A stretch of 12,010 nucleotides of DNA from an uncultured Gammaproteobacteria bacterium (GTDB lineage Bacteria > Pseudomonadota > Gammaproteobacteria > Coxiellales > Coxiellaceae): NCBI GenBank assembly GCA_903870185.1, contig CAIQCE010000077.1, positions 1-12,010 of the forward strand. The letters run 5' to 3'. This document shows positions 1 to 7,467 of this stretch, in pieces (positions within the stretch are counted from its first letter, which is position 1; every line of letters begins with the position of its first letter). The position numbers and the translations under genes are program-made. A model generated the notes under the pieces. The model was not told the DNA's origin. It did not search any database and saw only the letters and a list, made by a program, of their open reading frames with translations.

Positions 1-1755
1 GGATGAATCAAGCACTCTATTCTTTAAAGCATTAAGATTAGTTAAAAGTTTATCTTGTGACTTTGAAAAATCAACTTCAGGCGAAATAATCACATACAAA
101 TCTTTAATTAAACCTTTAGTAGAATCGTCATTCTTTAAATATATGTAATAGGGAGATCTCGTAAATTCTTCAAGCAGAATCTTTGCTGATCTTACATTAA
201 TATGAGCCGCTATAAATTTCACATAAGCATGGAAGATATAAAGATACAAAATAGGATCAATCATACGTGAGAAATAGAGCCTATTAAATTCAATGATTCT
301 ACCTTCAACCGAATCAAATAAATTTCGACGTCTTAAAAAATCCTCTGAAAGTGGCCCTTTAACCTGGGCTAAAAAATTATAAAATTGAAACAATAACTGT
401 GCTTCATTTGAATATTTTCTTTTAGAAGATAATAGCATAATATCAGTTAAAGTGGTTTCAAATGCCCCATGTGCAGAAGGATTAAAATTGCTATTAATTA
501 AATTTAAAAATTGAACTGATAATCTATTAACTTCATTGAGCTCAACAGCAGGAACTTCAGAAACAACCCCAGCATCCATAGGTAAATCTTGCCTCATTAA
601 ACCACCCATTGTTAAAAGATGAGGAGGAGTATTATTTAAGACCATACTTGCAATTAGCGCCTTATCTTCTTCAGTAATCAAATTCAAACCAAACGCAGTA
701 TCGAAAACTTCATACTGATTAAAGTATTCAATGAGTTTCTGATCGAATGCAGCCACATGGAAAAGCATAGGCATCAGTGGACCAAAGGTATCACTAGTAA
801 AATAACAATAAGGCTCTCCATTAGAAGGATGATGTCTTCTATTAAGCTCTAATCTAAATTTCAGCATTAAACGGAAAAAAAAATGTGAAACAAGAAGCCA
901 AGTATAGGCACCTTCTAAATCAGTTTTAATATTATTTATTACTGATCTATCAATTATTAAACTCGACCATGCTAAACCATAGGTTTTTGCATCATAATGA
1001 CTATCATTCAATGAAGCACTTGGCTGAGAAAATAATTGAGGAAGAACTGCATTTTTCAGGAGTGAAACAGCCGAATTGGTAGAGCCTGAAATCACGGGTA
1101 TGTTTTTTTCTCTTAAAGCTGAAAGCGTTGATTTCTCAAAATCAGTAAACCAGGATAATACTTGACTCGATTTTCTAACTAAATACTGGGCTAAAATCTT
1201 ATGGTGAGGCTTTAATCTTAACCGTCTTGCCACCTTCAGAGCATCTTCGAGCCTCCCATTTACACAGTGTGTCAAATCTATCGAAATCCCAGCCCTTACA
1301 CGAACCTTCGCAATGAATTCGAGACGAGTGCTCAATGGAATAAAAGAACTGCGAGCGATTTTAACTACTATTTCTCTAGCTTTATCTTTATTCTCTTGGT
1401 CTTTTACAAGTGACCGAGCACAAGCAATTAATATTTCCAAATAATCATTTGTATCGATTTGTAATTGGATAAAATAGAAACTTGAAAGACTATCCATTAC
1501 ACCCAAAAAGTCATTCAAGGCAATAAGACGAGATGACTTACTACTTCGAATATCATATATTTTAAATAAAAAACTATATGAAGTCATTAATACATGAATT
1601 ACTTTACCAGGAACAAATTTGGGCATAAGCGTATTAAAATTTACTTCTGCCAAGTCAAATTGACGTACTAAATCAGGATTAGAAAAACCCGACTGCATTG
1701 CTTTTTTCCCTGAGAGAATATATTGATCAATTATATTGATATCACCAGTTCTCAT
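1..1755 (-). CDS. Large protein of unknown function, C-terminal part off the left edge
   Basis: I do not recognise this protein. From the ATG at 1753-1755 the minus-strand frame stays open for 585 codons to the window edge, with no stop; an in-frame stop (1765-1767) lies just upstream, so the N-terminus is complete. The start codon overlaps the ttcA stop as ATGA and is preceded by a good Shine-Dalgarno (GAGGAT, plus-strand 1761-1766), so translation is probably coupled to ttcA. The visible part looks mostly alpha-helical, with alternating hydrophobic and charged stretches like a helical-repeat or scaffold protein, although no regular repeat can be aligned by eye. There is no signal peptide, no clear membrane helix, and no nucleotide-binding or catalytic motif. 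Aromatic-rich helical patches lie near residues 284-300 and 498-518, and a proline-containing, less ordered stretch near 375-405. Two sampled 60-base stretches have about 28% GC and a third about 43%; overall it looks more AT-rich than gyrA or rpsA. That it is a gene is nearly certain; its role is unknown. Confidence 0.85.
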   Translation of the reverse strand, partial: MRTGDINIIDQYILSGKKAMQSGFSNPDLVRQFDLAEVNFNTLMPKFVPGKVIHVLMTSYSFLFKIYDIRSSKSSRLIALNDFLGVMDSLSSFYFIQLQIDTNDYLEILIACARSLVKDQENKDKAREIVVKIARSSFIPLSTRLEFIAKVRVRAGISIDLTHCVNGRLEDALKVARRLRLKPHHKILAQYLVRKSSQVLSWFTDFEKSTLSALREKNIPVISGSTNSAVSLLKNAVLPQLFSQPSASLNDSHYDAKTYGLAWSSLIIDRSVINNIKTDLEGAYTWLLVSHFFFRLMLKFRLELNRRHHPSNGEPYCYFTSDTFGPLMPMLFHVAAFDQKLIEYFNQYEVFDTAFGLNLITEEDKALIASMVLNNTPPHLLTMGGLMRQDLPMDAGVVSEVPAVELNEVNRLSVQFLNLINSNFNPSAHGAFETTLTDIMLLSSKRKYSNEAQLLFQFYNFLAQVKGPLSEDFLRRRNLFDSVEGRIIEFNRLYFSRMIDPILYLYIFHAYVKFIAAHINVRSAKILLEEFTRSPYYIYLKNDDSTKGLIKDLYVIISPEVDFSKSQDKLLTNLNALKNRVLDSS

Positions 1756-2570
1756 CGATAATCCTCACTATTTGTATTTATATTAGTATCATCTGATTTT
1801 AAATTTTTAAAATCCCACAGAGATTTATCCATCAACTGACTAGGCTTTACACTTTGAAGTGCATGCAGGATATTGCTTGGGATTTTGGGATTTTCTTCGG
1901 CTAATTCATCGATTAATCGCTTGACTCGAACTCGCATTAAATTTTCTTGTGAGCCACAAAGATTACAAGGAATAATTGGATACTGTTGTTCAGCTGCATA
2001 TTCCTTTATGTCTTCTTCTTGGCAATAAGCCAATGGGCGAATCACAATATGTTTTTTATTATCGGTCAATAATTTTGGTGGCATCGATTGAATTTGACCG
2101 CTATATAAAATCGACATAAATAAAGTTCGAATTAAATCATCACGGTGATGACCTAATGCAATTTTATTAAAGCCATTTTCTTCTGCATAGGTATAAATAT
2201 TACCTCGGCGCAATCGAGAACATAAGGAGCAATAGGTTTTACCTTCAGGTATCTTTTCTTTAACAATGCTATAGGTGTCTTGCCTTAGAATTTCATATGG
2301 AATTTTTCGTGCTTCCAACCATGCACGCATTCCGGCATCATTCCAACCAGGTTGAGCCTGATCGAGTGTAAATGCTAAAATCTCAAATTTGTAATTAGAA
2401 GCCGTTCTCATCATATTCAGCAATTTCACCATCGTATATGAATCTTTTCCACCCGACAAACAAACCATGACACGATCCCCCTTAGAGATCATTTTAAAAT
2501 CATCTACGGCTTTATTGGTGTAATGAAGCAGCTTTTTTTCTACCTTAGAGGCATCACTGGATTTTGACAC
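1752..2570 (-). CDS. ttcA: tRNA 2-thiocytidine(32) synthetase TtcA
   Basis: TtcA makes 2-thiocytidine at position 32 of certain tRNAs, activating the base with ATP and transferring sulfur through a [4Fe-4S] cluster in the cytoplasm. The 272-residue protein has the PP-loop SGGKDS at residues 39-44, the cysteine pair C114/C117 in the CSLC motif, the conserved GHHRDD at 140-145, and a second CNLC motif (C202/C205). These are the family's cluster and ATP-site signatures. It is shorter than the E. coli enzyme (311 residues), mostly at the two ends. The start is GTG (2568-2570) and shares one base with the lapB stop (TAGTG on the minus strand), so the two genes are coupled. The next gene overlaps the ttcA stop by four bases. 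In E. coli ttcA is not next to lapAB, so this arrangement is lineage-specific. The family assignment is firm. Confidence 0.96.
   Translation of the reverse strand: MSKSSDASKVEKKLLHYTNKAVDDFKMISKGDRVMVCLSGGKDSYTMVKLLNMMRTASNYKFEILAFTLDQAQPGWNDAGMRAWLEARKIPYEILRQDTYSIVKEKIPEGKTYCSLCSRLRRGNIYTYAEENGFNKIALGHHRDDLIRTLFMSILYSGQIQSMPPKLLTDNKKHIVIRPLAYCQEEDIKEYAAEQQYPIIPCNLCGSQENLMRVRVKRLIDELAEENPKIPSNILHALQSVKPSQLMDKSLWDFKNLKSDDTNINTNSEDYR
1761..1766 (-). promoter_or_regulatory. Ribosome binding site of the unknown large gene
   Basis: On the minus strand GAGGAT lies inside the last codons of ttcA, with about 5-6 nt to the ATG at 1755. It is one of the strongest Shine-Dalgarno matches in the block. 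It fixes the start of the large unknown gene and supports active translation of it. Confidence 0.75.
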
Positions 2571-3745
2571 TAATCTAACTCCGTTATCAATGGCTTAACA
2601 GTTCCCCAATGTTCACATCCTGGACATAGCCAATGCAACATTTTCCCAACAAGCCCGCAGTAAACACAACGATAACTATGCTTATGAGAAAGCATTTTAG
2701 AAACCATTTCTTCAAAATCTTTCAGGGGAACATTATGCTGATTTGAATTTTGACTGGCATAAACATTAAGCAAATAATGCAGGGCTTGCAAAGATGGTCT
2801 TGATTTCAATTGTACCAGCAAAGCATTCAAATCATCTTCAGCTGAAAACTGATAATCAAAATAATGGGAAGCTGCTAAACTTGAAATAATATCAGGATAC
2901 TGACGAATGGTTTCAGAAAAATACTTCACCATTTCTGGAATATTATTCATACTAGAATAACATTCAATCATGGGAGAAACAGTTTCACTTAAAAATGCCA
3001 AATCTTGCTTTTTTATTCGCTGATATAACCGTATGGCTTCTTGATATTTTCCTAGGTTTCTAGCTATTTTTGCTTTTATTAATGTTGCACGGACACAATT
3101 TTTATCCGCTGAGAGTGCATTCTTCAAATAAATTTCAGCCGCTTCCCATTTTGAATGCTGCACAGATTTTTCAGCCAACTCACAATTAAATTGCGCTATC
3201 ACAGATGCAATGGATTTTTCATCTAAAGATTGCAGCTCTTCAGCCACTTCAATTGACTTAGACCATTCTTTCTCTTGCTGGTAAATTTTCAAGAGATAAT
3301 AGAGACTTTGAAGTTGATATTCAGAATGCTTTGACAAATCCCTAAATAAGCGCTCAGCTCTGTCTAATACACCCGCTCTGAGGTAATCCTGAGCCAAAGC
3401 CAATAGTGCTTGAAGTCTATAGACGGGCGAAAGTTGTGGACGAGCAATCAAATTTTGGTGAACACGAATCGCCCTATCAACCTCACCTCGGCGCCTGAAC
3501 AAACTACCCAACGCCAAGTGAGTTTCCACTGTATCACTATCAGCTTCTAGCAATTTTATAAAAACATCGACGGCTTTATCAGGTTGTTCATTGATCAAAT
3601 AATTTAAGCCTGCATAATAATCCTGATGAAGGTTTAAATTGGAAACAAGAGGCATCTCATCAAAGTCTTTAGGTTTAGAATTTCTACCTGCAAACCATCC
3701 ACAAGTGGCGGCAACGGGTAATATCAGCAGCCATAAACCTTGCAT
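2570..3745 (-). CDS. lapB: Lipopolysaccharide assembly protein B (LapB/YciM)
   Basis: LapB is an inner-membrane-anchored TPR protein that controls lipopolysaccharide synthesis by promoting FtsH-dependent turnover of LpxC and by organising LPS assembly factors. The 391-residue length matches E. coli LapB (389). The N-terminus (residues about 1-20, [20 protein letters not shown]) is a single membrane anchor. Residues about 38-330 are a series of TPR-like helix pairs. The C-terminus has the rubredoxin-like metal knuckle with C360, C363, C374 and C377 in CVYCG and CPGCEHWG. All four cysteines needed for metal binding are kept. It starts 2 nt after the lapA stop and its own stop overlaps the ttcA start. 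The gene order lapA-lapB is the conserved one. Confidence 0.96.
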   Translation of the reverse strand: MQGLWLLILPVAATCGWFAGRNSKPKDFDEMPLVSNLNLHQDYYAGLNYLINEQPDKAVDVFIKLLEADSDTVETHLALGSLFRRRGEVDRAIRVHQNLIARPQLSPVYRLQALLALAQDYLRAGVLDRAERLFRDLSKHSEYQLQSLYYLLKIYQQEKEWSKSIEVAEELQSLDEKSIASVIAQFNCELAEKSVQHSKWEAAEIYLKNALSADKNCVRATLIKAKIARNLGKYQEAIRLYQRIKKQDLAFLSETVSPMIECYSSMNNIPEMVKYFSETIRQYPDIISSLAASHYFDYQFSAEDDLNALLVQLKSRPSLQALHYLLNVYASQNSNQHNVPLKDFEEMVSKMLSHKHSYRCVYCGLVGKMLHWLCPGCEHWGTVKPLITELD

Positions 3746-3747
3746 TT

Positions 3748-4038
3748 CTAATGATCGTCCTTAAATGGGAAAGTTCTTAAATTTCGAATCTCAGCTTCAT
3801 TTTGCTTTAAAAGCTGATGTAATTTTCGTTTTCTGTATTTTCCTCGAACTACCGTTGGCAGCATCATTAACACTCCAAGAAAAAGACCGATACTGAGTGA
3901 AATGAGTAATAACAATGACAAAGAGAATGAAGCTGAACCTAAATAATAATTTAATTCAACTAGATGAGAGTTCAAACTTGAAAAACTCGTCACCAAGAGA
4001 ATGAGCAACACCCAAAGTACATATCCAAAGTATTTCAT
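3748..4038 (-). CDS. lapA: Lipopolysaccharide assembly protein A (LapA, DUF1049)
   Basis: A small inner-membrane protein of 96 residues, close to the E. coli LapA length (about 102). Two hydrophobic segments can be seen, at residues about 4-22 and 38-62, followed by a basic patch (RGKYRKRK, 66-73) and a short charged helix that could form a coiled coil (73-89). This is the layout of the LapA/DUF1049 family: two membrane helices with a cytoplasmic C-terminal helix. LapA works with LapB in LPS assembly. It sits directly upstream of lapB with a 2-nt gap. The ATG has an AGGGA ribosome site at 4047-4051 with 8-nt spacing. An intrinsic terminator ends just 3 nt upstream of that site, so its expression probably depends on read-through or on a promoter upstream of the hairpin. 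Confidence 0.93.
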   Translation of the reverse strand: MKYFGYVLWVLLILLVTSFSSLNSHLVELNYYLGSASFSLSLLLLISLSIGLFLGVLMMLPTVVRGKYRKRKLHQLLKQNEAEIRNLRTFPFKDDH

Positions 4039-4046
4039 AATAAGAA

Positions 4047-4051
4047 TCCCT
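4047..4051 (-). promoter_or_regulatory. Ribosome binding site of lapA
   Basis: AGGGA on the minus strand lies 8 nt before the lapA ATG (4036-4038). It starts only 3 nt beyond the T tract of the rpsA terminator, so no promoter can fit between the terminator and this site. Confidence 0.65.
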
Positions 4052-4054
4052 GAG

Positions 4055-4083
4055 AAAAAACGCCCTGCTATAAACAGGGCGTT
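4055..4083 (-). terminator. Rho-independent terminator after rpsA
   Basis: Read on the minus strand, a perfect 9-bp stem (AACGCCCTG with CAGGGCGTT; plus-strand arms 4059-4067 and 4075-4083) with a 7-nt loop is followed by six T (plus-strand A run 4055-4060). This is a textbook intrinsic terminator for transcripts from rpsA. It lies between rpsA and lapA, so it either ends the gyrA-rpsA unit or reduces flow into lapAB-ttcA. Confidence 0.9.
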
Positions 4084-4086
4084 AAT

Positions 4087-4116
4087 ATCCTAGATTCTGC
4101 ACTTAGAGCCTAGGAT
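4087..4116. repeat. Short inverted repeat between rpsA and lapA
   Basis: ATCCTAG (4087-4093) and CTAGGAT (4110-4116) are perfect 7-bp inverted copies separated by 16 nt, just upstream of the terminator stem in transcription order. It could be an operator-like dyad, a weak second hairpin or chance. The sequence alone gives no function. Confidence 0.35.
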
Positions 4117-4137
4117 TAACCTAAACAAACTTAGAAG

Positions 4138-5601
4138 TTACTCTTTGTTTTGCATTTGCTCTTTCAGCAAATCTCCTAGAGTTGCCTTAGTAGGCATCTC
4201 AACGGCTGGTTTAGCGGGCGCGGCTTTAGCAGATTTCTTAACATCTGCCTCTGCAACAGTTGATTCACTACCACCCTCACCAGCAGGATTAGCTTCAAGC
4301 TGCTTCACTCCCAAAGAAATACGCTCTCTCTCAGGATCGATAGCTAGTATCACAGCTTCGAGATCATCACCTTTCTTGAATTTCTTAACAGCCGCTTCGC
4401 CGGTTTCTGTCCAAGAAATATCTGAAAGATGAATCAAGCCATCAATATCACCATCCAATCCAACAAACATGCCAAAGTCAGTGATCGAGCGAATCTTACC
4501 GCTGATTTTATCACCCACATTATGCTTGCTAGAGAACTCTTGCCATGGATTGGCTTTACATTGTTTTATGCCCAATGAAATTCTTCTACGTTCTTCATTG
4601 ATATCCAAGACTACAACTTCAACTTCATCAGAAGGCTTCACAATCTTTCCTGGATGAACGTTTTTATTAGTCCAATCCATTTCAGACATATGAACTAAAC
4701 CTTCTACGCCTTCTTCTAATTCAACAAAGCAACCGTAATCAGTGATATTAGTAATTCGACCAAAGACTCGAGTGCCTGTCGGATAACGACGTGCGATATT
4801 CAACCATGGATCTTCTCCCATTTGCTTCATACCCAAGGAAACTCGATTTTTTTCTCGATCGAACTTCAAGATCTTAACCATTAGCTCATCACCCACATTC
4901 AAGACTTCTGAAGGATGCTTCACTCGTTTGTAAGAAATATCGGTGATATGCAACAAACCATCGACTCCGCCCAAATCCACAAATGCGCCATAATCAGTAA
5001 TATTCTTAACGATACCTTTGATTTCTTGACCTTCATGCAATTCATCAAGACGCGCTTGTCGACCTGCGCTATCTTCTTGTTCCATCACTAAGCGACGAGA
5101 TACAACCACGTTGTTACGTTTTTGATCCATCTTAATGATCTTAAATTCAAAATCTTTACCTTCAATATTGCCAGGATCACGAACCGGTTTCACATCAACC
5201 AAAGAACCGGGTAGGAAGGCATGCACACCATCTAAATCGACGGTGAAACCACCCTTCACTCTTTCAACGACTCGACCCATGACGATTTCGCCATCATTCA
5301 GAGATTTTTCTAATTTAATCCATGCTTGGGCTCGTTTTGCTTTTTCACGTGATAAGCGAGTTTCACCGAAACCGTTTTCAACTGTCTCAACCACGACATC
5401 GACTAAATCGCCGATTTGGATATTTTCATTTCTAAATTCAATTGCAGGGATCAACGCATCGGATTTCAAACCAGCATTGACAGTGATTCGATCATGTCTG
5501 ATATCGATCACGGTGGCTTTAACGACTGATCCTTGGGCTAAATTGGTCTTAGCTAAACTTTCTTCAAATAACTGCGCAAAACTCTCATTTTGATGACTCA
5601 T
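4138..5601 (-). CDS. rpsA: 30S ribosomal protein S1, five-domain form
   Basis: Ribosomal protein S1 binds mRNA leaders and brings them to the 30S subunit. This copy has 487 residues against 557 in E. coli. Five S1 OB-fold domains can be seen at about residues 21-87, 103-170, 191-259, 276-346 and 363-433, the later ones with the usual motifs such as [10 protein letters not shown] (201-210), [10 protein letters not shown] (286-295) and [10 protein letters not shown] (373-382), each ending near a VSLG or ISLG. The sixth domain of gammaproteobacterial S1 is absent; in its place is a 54-residue Ala/Lys-rich tail ending near TLGDLLKEQ (474-482). Only 99 nt separate the stop from lapA, so no remnant of domain 6 remains. 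The ribosome-binding domains 1-2 and RNA-binding domains 3-5 are complete, so it should function. The ATG at 5599-5601 has an AGGA ribosome site 7 nt upstream. It follows cmk as usual; ihfB, normally next, is missing. Confidence 0.97.
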   Translation of the reverse strand: MSHQNESFAQLFEESLAKTNLAQGSVVKATVIDIRHDRITVNAGLKSDALIPAIEFRNENIQIGDLVDVVVETVENGFGETRLSREKAKRAQAWIKLEKSLNDGEIVMGRVVERVKGGFTVDLDGVHAFLPGSLVDVKPVRDPGNIEGKDFEFKIIKMDQKRNNVVVSRRLVMEQEDSAGRQARLDELHEGQEIKGIVKNITDYGAFVDLGGVDGLLHITDISYKRVKHPSEVLNVGDELMVKILKFDREKNRVSLGMKQMGEDPWLNIARRYPTGTRVFGRITNITDYGCFVELEEGVEGLVHMSEMDWTNKNVHPGKIVKPSDEVEVVVLDINEERRRISLGIKQCKANPWQEFSSKHNVGDKISGKIRSITDFGMFVGLDGDIDGLIHLSDISWTETGEAAVKKFKKGDDLEAVILAIDPERERISLGVKQLEANPAGEGGSESTVAEADVKKSAKAAPAKPAVEMPTKATLGDLLKEQMQNKE

Positions 5602-5608
5602 AATAAAT

Positions 5609-5612
5609 TCCT
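5609..5612 (-). promoter_or_regulatory. Ribosome binding site of rpsA
   Basis: AGGA on the minus strand with 7-nt spacing to the ATG at 5601. It supports the start that aligns with other S1 proteins. Confidence 0.6.
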
Positions 5613-5629
5613 AACACTTTGGTTTAATG

Positions 5630-5686
5630 CCATGTTCAAAACAAACATGGGTTGTTTAATACTACTTTTAGCCTTTAAGCTAAAAG
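5630..5686 (-). promoter_or_regulatory. Two hairpins in the rpsA leader
   Basis: The 78-nt gap between cmk and rpsA can fold into two hairpins. One spans the cmk stop: 8-bp arms at 5665-5672 and 5679-5686 (CTTTTAGC/GCTAAAAG) with a 6-nt loop. The other has 7-bp arms at 5630-5636 and 5644-5650 (CCATGTT/AACATGG) with a 7-nt loop and lies 17 nt upstream of the Shine-Dalgarno. Neither is followed by a T run, so they are not intrinsic terminators. In E. coli the rpsA leader folds into hairpins through which S1 represses its own translation. A similar role here is an inference from position and shape only. Confidence 0.45.
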
Positions 5687-6363
5687 CCCCTGGAGCGTAC
5701 CGACTTCAAAACAATTTCAAAGACCTCATCTATGGTTAGTCCTGTTGTATCAACCATCACCATATCCGAAGTCAACTTAAGTGGCGCCACGACACGATTA
5801 CTATCGCGCTCATCACGAACACTGAGGTCCTTCTGAATCTCGCGCAGACTAACATCGATCCCCAATACTTTCAACTGTTTATATCGGCGATTAGCCCGTT
5901 CCTCAAGGCTTGCTGTCAGATAAAACTTCAGGGTGGAATCAGGGAAAATCACTGTTCCCATATCCCTCCCATCTGTCACTAACCCCGGTAGCTGACGAAA
6001 GTCACGTTGTCTTTCTATCAAGCACTCACGAACCTCTTTGACTGCACCGATCTTAGAGGCCATAGAACCACAAGCTTCAGAGCGAATCGCATCGGTGACA
6101 TCGAGCTGGTTACAAAACACTCGATAGCTCAAAGAGGCATCTTGAAGAAACTTGATATCCAATCCCTTAATAAAATCAGGTAATTTAGCCTCTTCTTTTT
6201 CGATATCCATACCGCCTTGGAGTATTGCCCAACCGGGCACTCGATAAAGTGCCCCACTGTCTAAATAATTCCAAGACAGATGTTGAGCCAGGCGTTGGCT
6301 AATCGTACCTTTTCCACAGCCACTGGAACCATCGATAGTAATTACGGGGATAGTAAAGCTCAT
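5680..6363 (-). CDS. cmk: Cytidylate kinase
   Basis: Cmk phosphorylates CMP and dCMP with ATP, feeding CTP and dCTP pools. From the ATG at 6361-6363 it has 227 residues, as in E. coli. The P-loop GSSGCGKGT is at residues 12-20, the nucleotide-site DSGALYR at 35-41, the DGRDMGT motif at 131-137, and the lid region RDERDSNR at 183-190. A longer reading from a TTG at 6381 would add six residues. The ATG is preferred because MSFTIPVITIDG aligns with the normal N-terminus of the family, although its ribosome site (AAGTG) is weak. It lies about 22 nt after serC. In Pseudomonas-type operons aroA sits between serC and cmk; here that slot is empty. Confidence 0.96.
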   Translation of the reverse strand: MSFTIPVITIDGSSGCGKGTISQRLAQHLSWNYLDSGALYRVPGWAILQGGMDIEKEEAKLPDFIKGLDIKFLQDASLSYRVFCNQLDVTDAIRSEACGSMASKIGAVKEVRECLIERQRDFRQLPGLVTDGRDMGTVIFPDSTLKFYLTASLEERANRRYKQLKVLGIDVSLREIQKDLSVRDERDSNRVVAPLKLTSDMVMVDTTGLTIDEVFEIVLKSVRSRGF

Positions 6364-6385
6364 ATTTTCACTTATTTTCAACTAA

Positions 6386-7465
6386 TTAAGAGGTTTTTTG
6401 AAAGTCTTTCATGAAATTTATCAAAGCATCCACCCCAGCCAAAGGCATGGGATTATAGAGCCCTACTCTCATTCCACCTACAGCAGAATGTCCTTTAAGA
6501 TAAAGCAATCCTGCTTCTTTGCTTTTTTCTACAAAGGATGAGTTCAATGATTCATCCCTCAAATGAAAGACCACGTTCATTCGAGAGCGAAATTGAACTT
6601 CAACTGAATTATAAAATAAATCACTTTGATCGATGAATTGATAGAGTTTTTGAGAGCGCTCAATGCTTCGACGCTCCATTTCAGCGACCCCACCCTCAGC
6701 TTTGATCCAATCTAAAACCAATCCAACCACGTACCAAATAAAACAAGGAGGGGTATTCTGCAAAGAATTTTGTCGAGCATATGATTGGTAATGATACATC
6801 GAAGGCGTGATAGACAAAGCCTGATCCAATAAATCTTCACGAACCACAACCACTGTAATACCAGCTGGGCCCATATTTTTTTGAGCACAGGCATAAACTA
6901 AACCATAGCGCTCCCAATCAATGGACTTCGATAAAATATTTGAGGACATATCAGAGACTAGAAGCTGATTTTCATCAACTAGTGGAGGTTCTGGAAACTC
7001 TAATCCATGAGCTGTTTCATTATCCGTATAGTGAAGATAAGCAGAATCAGAATCATAGGCCCAATCTTCTGGAGGCTCAATTCGAGTAAAATCAGACCCT
7101 AAGGAATCCGTCACAACTTCCGCACGACAATATCGCTGAGCTTCTTGTTGAGCTAATTGAGACCAAAGACCAGTAACCGCATAAGCTGCTTTATGCCGAT
7201 CACCTAAAAGATTAAGTGGGACCATGGCAAACTGTCCACGACCCCCACCCTGCATAAATAGAATTTTATAATTATCAGGAACTTGCAGAATTGATCTAAA
7301 GTTTTGCGTAATCTCTTGGGCCAGAGCCATAAACTCAGCACTTCTATGATGAATCTCCAACATTGAGATTCCAGATCCTTTCCAATCCAAAAGCTCAGCC
7401 TGCACTTGCTTCAAAACAGGCTGAGGCAATATAGCGGGTCCTGATGAAAAATTAAAAATACTCAT
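6386..7465 (-). CDS. serC: Phosphoserine aminotransferase
   Basis: SerC is a PLP enzyme that converts 3-phosphohydroxypyruvate and glutamate to O-phosphoserine, and acts on the matching intermediate of DXP-independent PLP synthesis. The 359-residue protein (E. coli 362) begins with FSSGPAILP at residues 6-14, has the glycine-rich phosphate site GGGRGQFAMVPLNLL at 73-87, the cofactor aspartate D172 in SDMSSN, and the PLP lysine K196 in CAQKNMGPAG. The C-terminal KGHSAVGGMRVGLYNP stretch is also typical. It starts 2 nt after the gyrA stop with only a weak ribosome site (GGAT), so it is likely translated by coupling. The gyrA-serC order is conserved in many gammaproteobacteria. No damage is seen. 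Confidence 0.97.
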   Translation of the reverse strand: MSIFNFSSGPAILPQPVLKQVQAELLDWKGSGISMLEIHHRSAEFMALAQEITQNFRSILQVPDNYKILFMQGGGRGQFAMVPLNLLGDRHKAAYAVTGLWSQLAQQEAQRYCRAEVVTDSLGSDFTRIEPPEDWAYDSDSAYLHYTDNETAHGLEFPEPPLVDENQLLVSDMSSNILSKSIDWERYGLVYACAQKNMGPAGITVVVVREDLLDQALSITPSMYHYQSYARQNSLQNTPPCFIWYVVGLVLDWIKAEGGVAEMERRSIERSQKLYQFIDQSDLFYNSVEVQFRSRMNVVFHLRDESLNSSFVEKSKEAGLLYLKGHSAVGGMRVGLYNPMPLAGVDALINFMKDFQKTS

Positions 7466-7467
7466 AG

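Noticed and set aside
1..1755. Left region as non-coding or degraded DNA
   Set aside because: One minus-strand frame is open through all 585 codons, with a ribosome site and a coupled start, so it is a real gene.
4145..5593. Plus-strand open frames opposite rpsA (4145-4432, 4469-4657, 5135-5593)
   Set aside because: They are antisense to a clearly conserved S1 gene, are Ser/Thr/Pro-rich as shadow frames often are, and match no family.
5665..5686. Hairpin at the cmk stop as a terminator
   Set aside because: No T run follows it on the minus strand and the stem is AT-rich.
6364..6381. TTG start for cmk at 6381
   Set aside because: The ATG at 6363 matches the usual N-terminus, while TTG is a rare start.
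6712..6894. Minus-strand frame inside serC
   Set aside because: A shadow of serC in another frame; it covers the conserved PLP-lysine region of the real gene.
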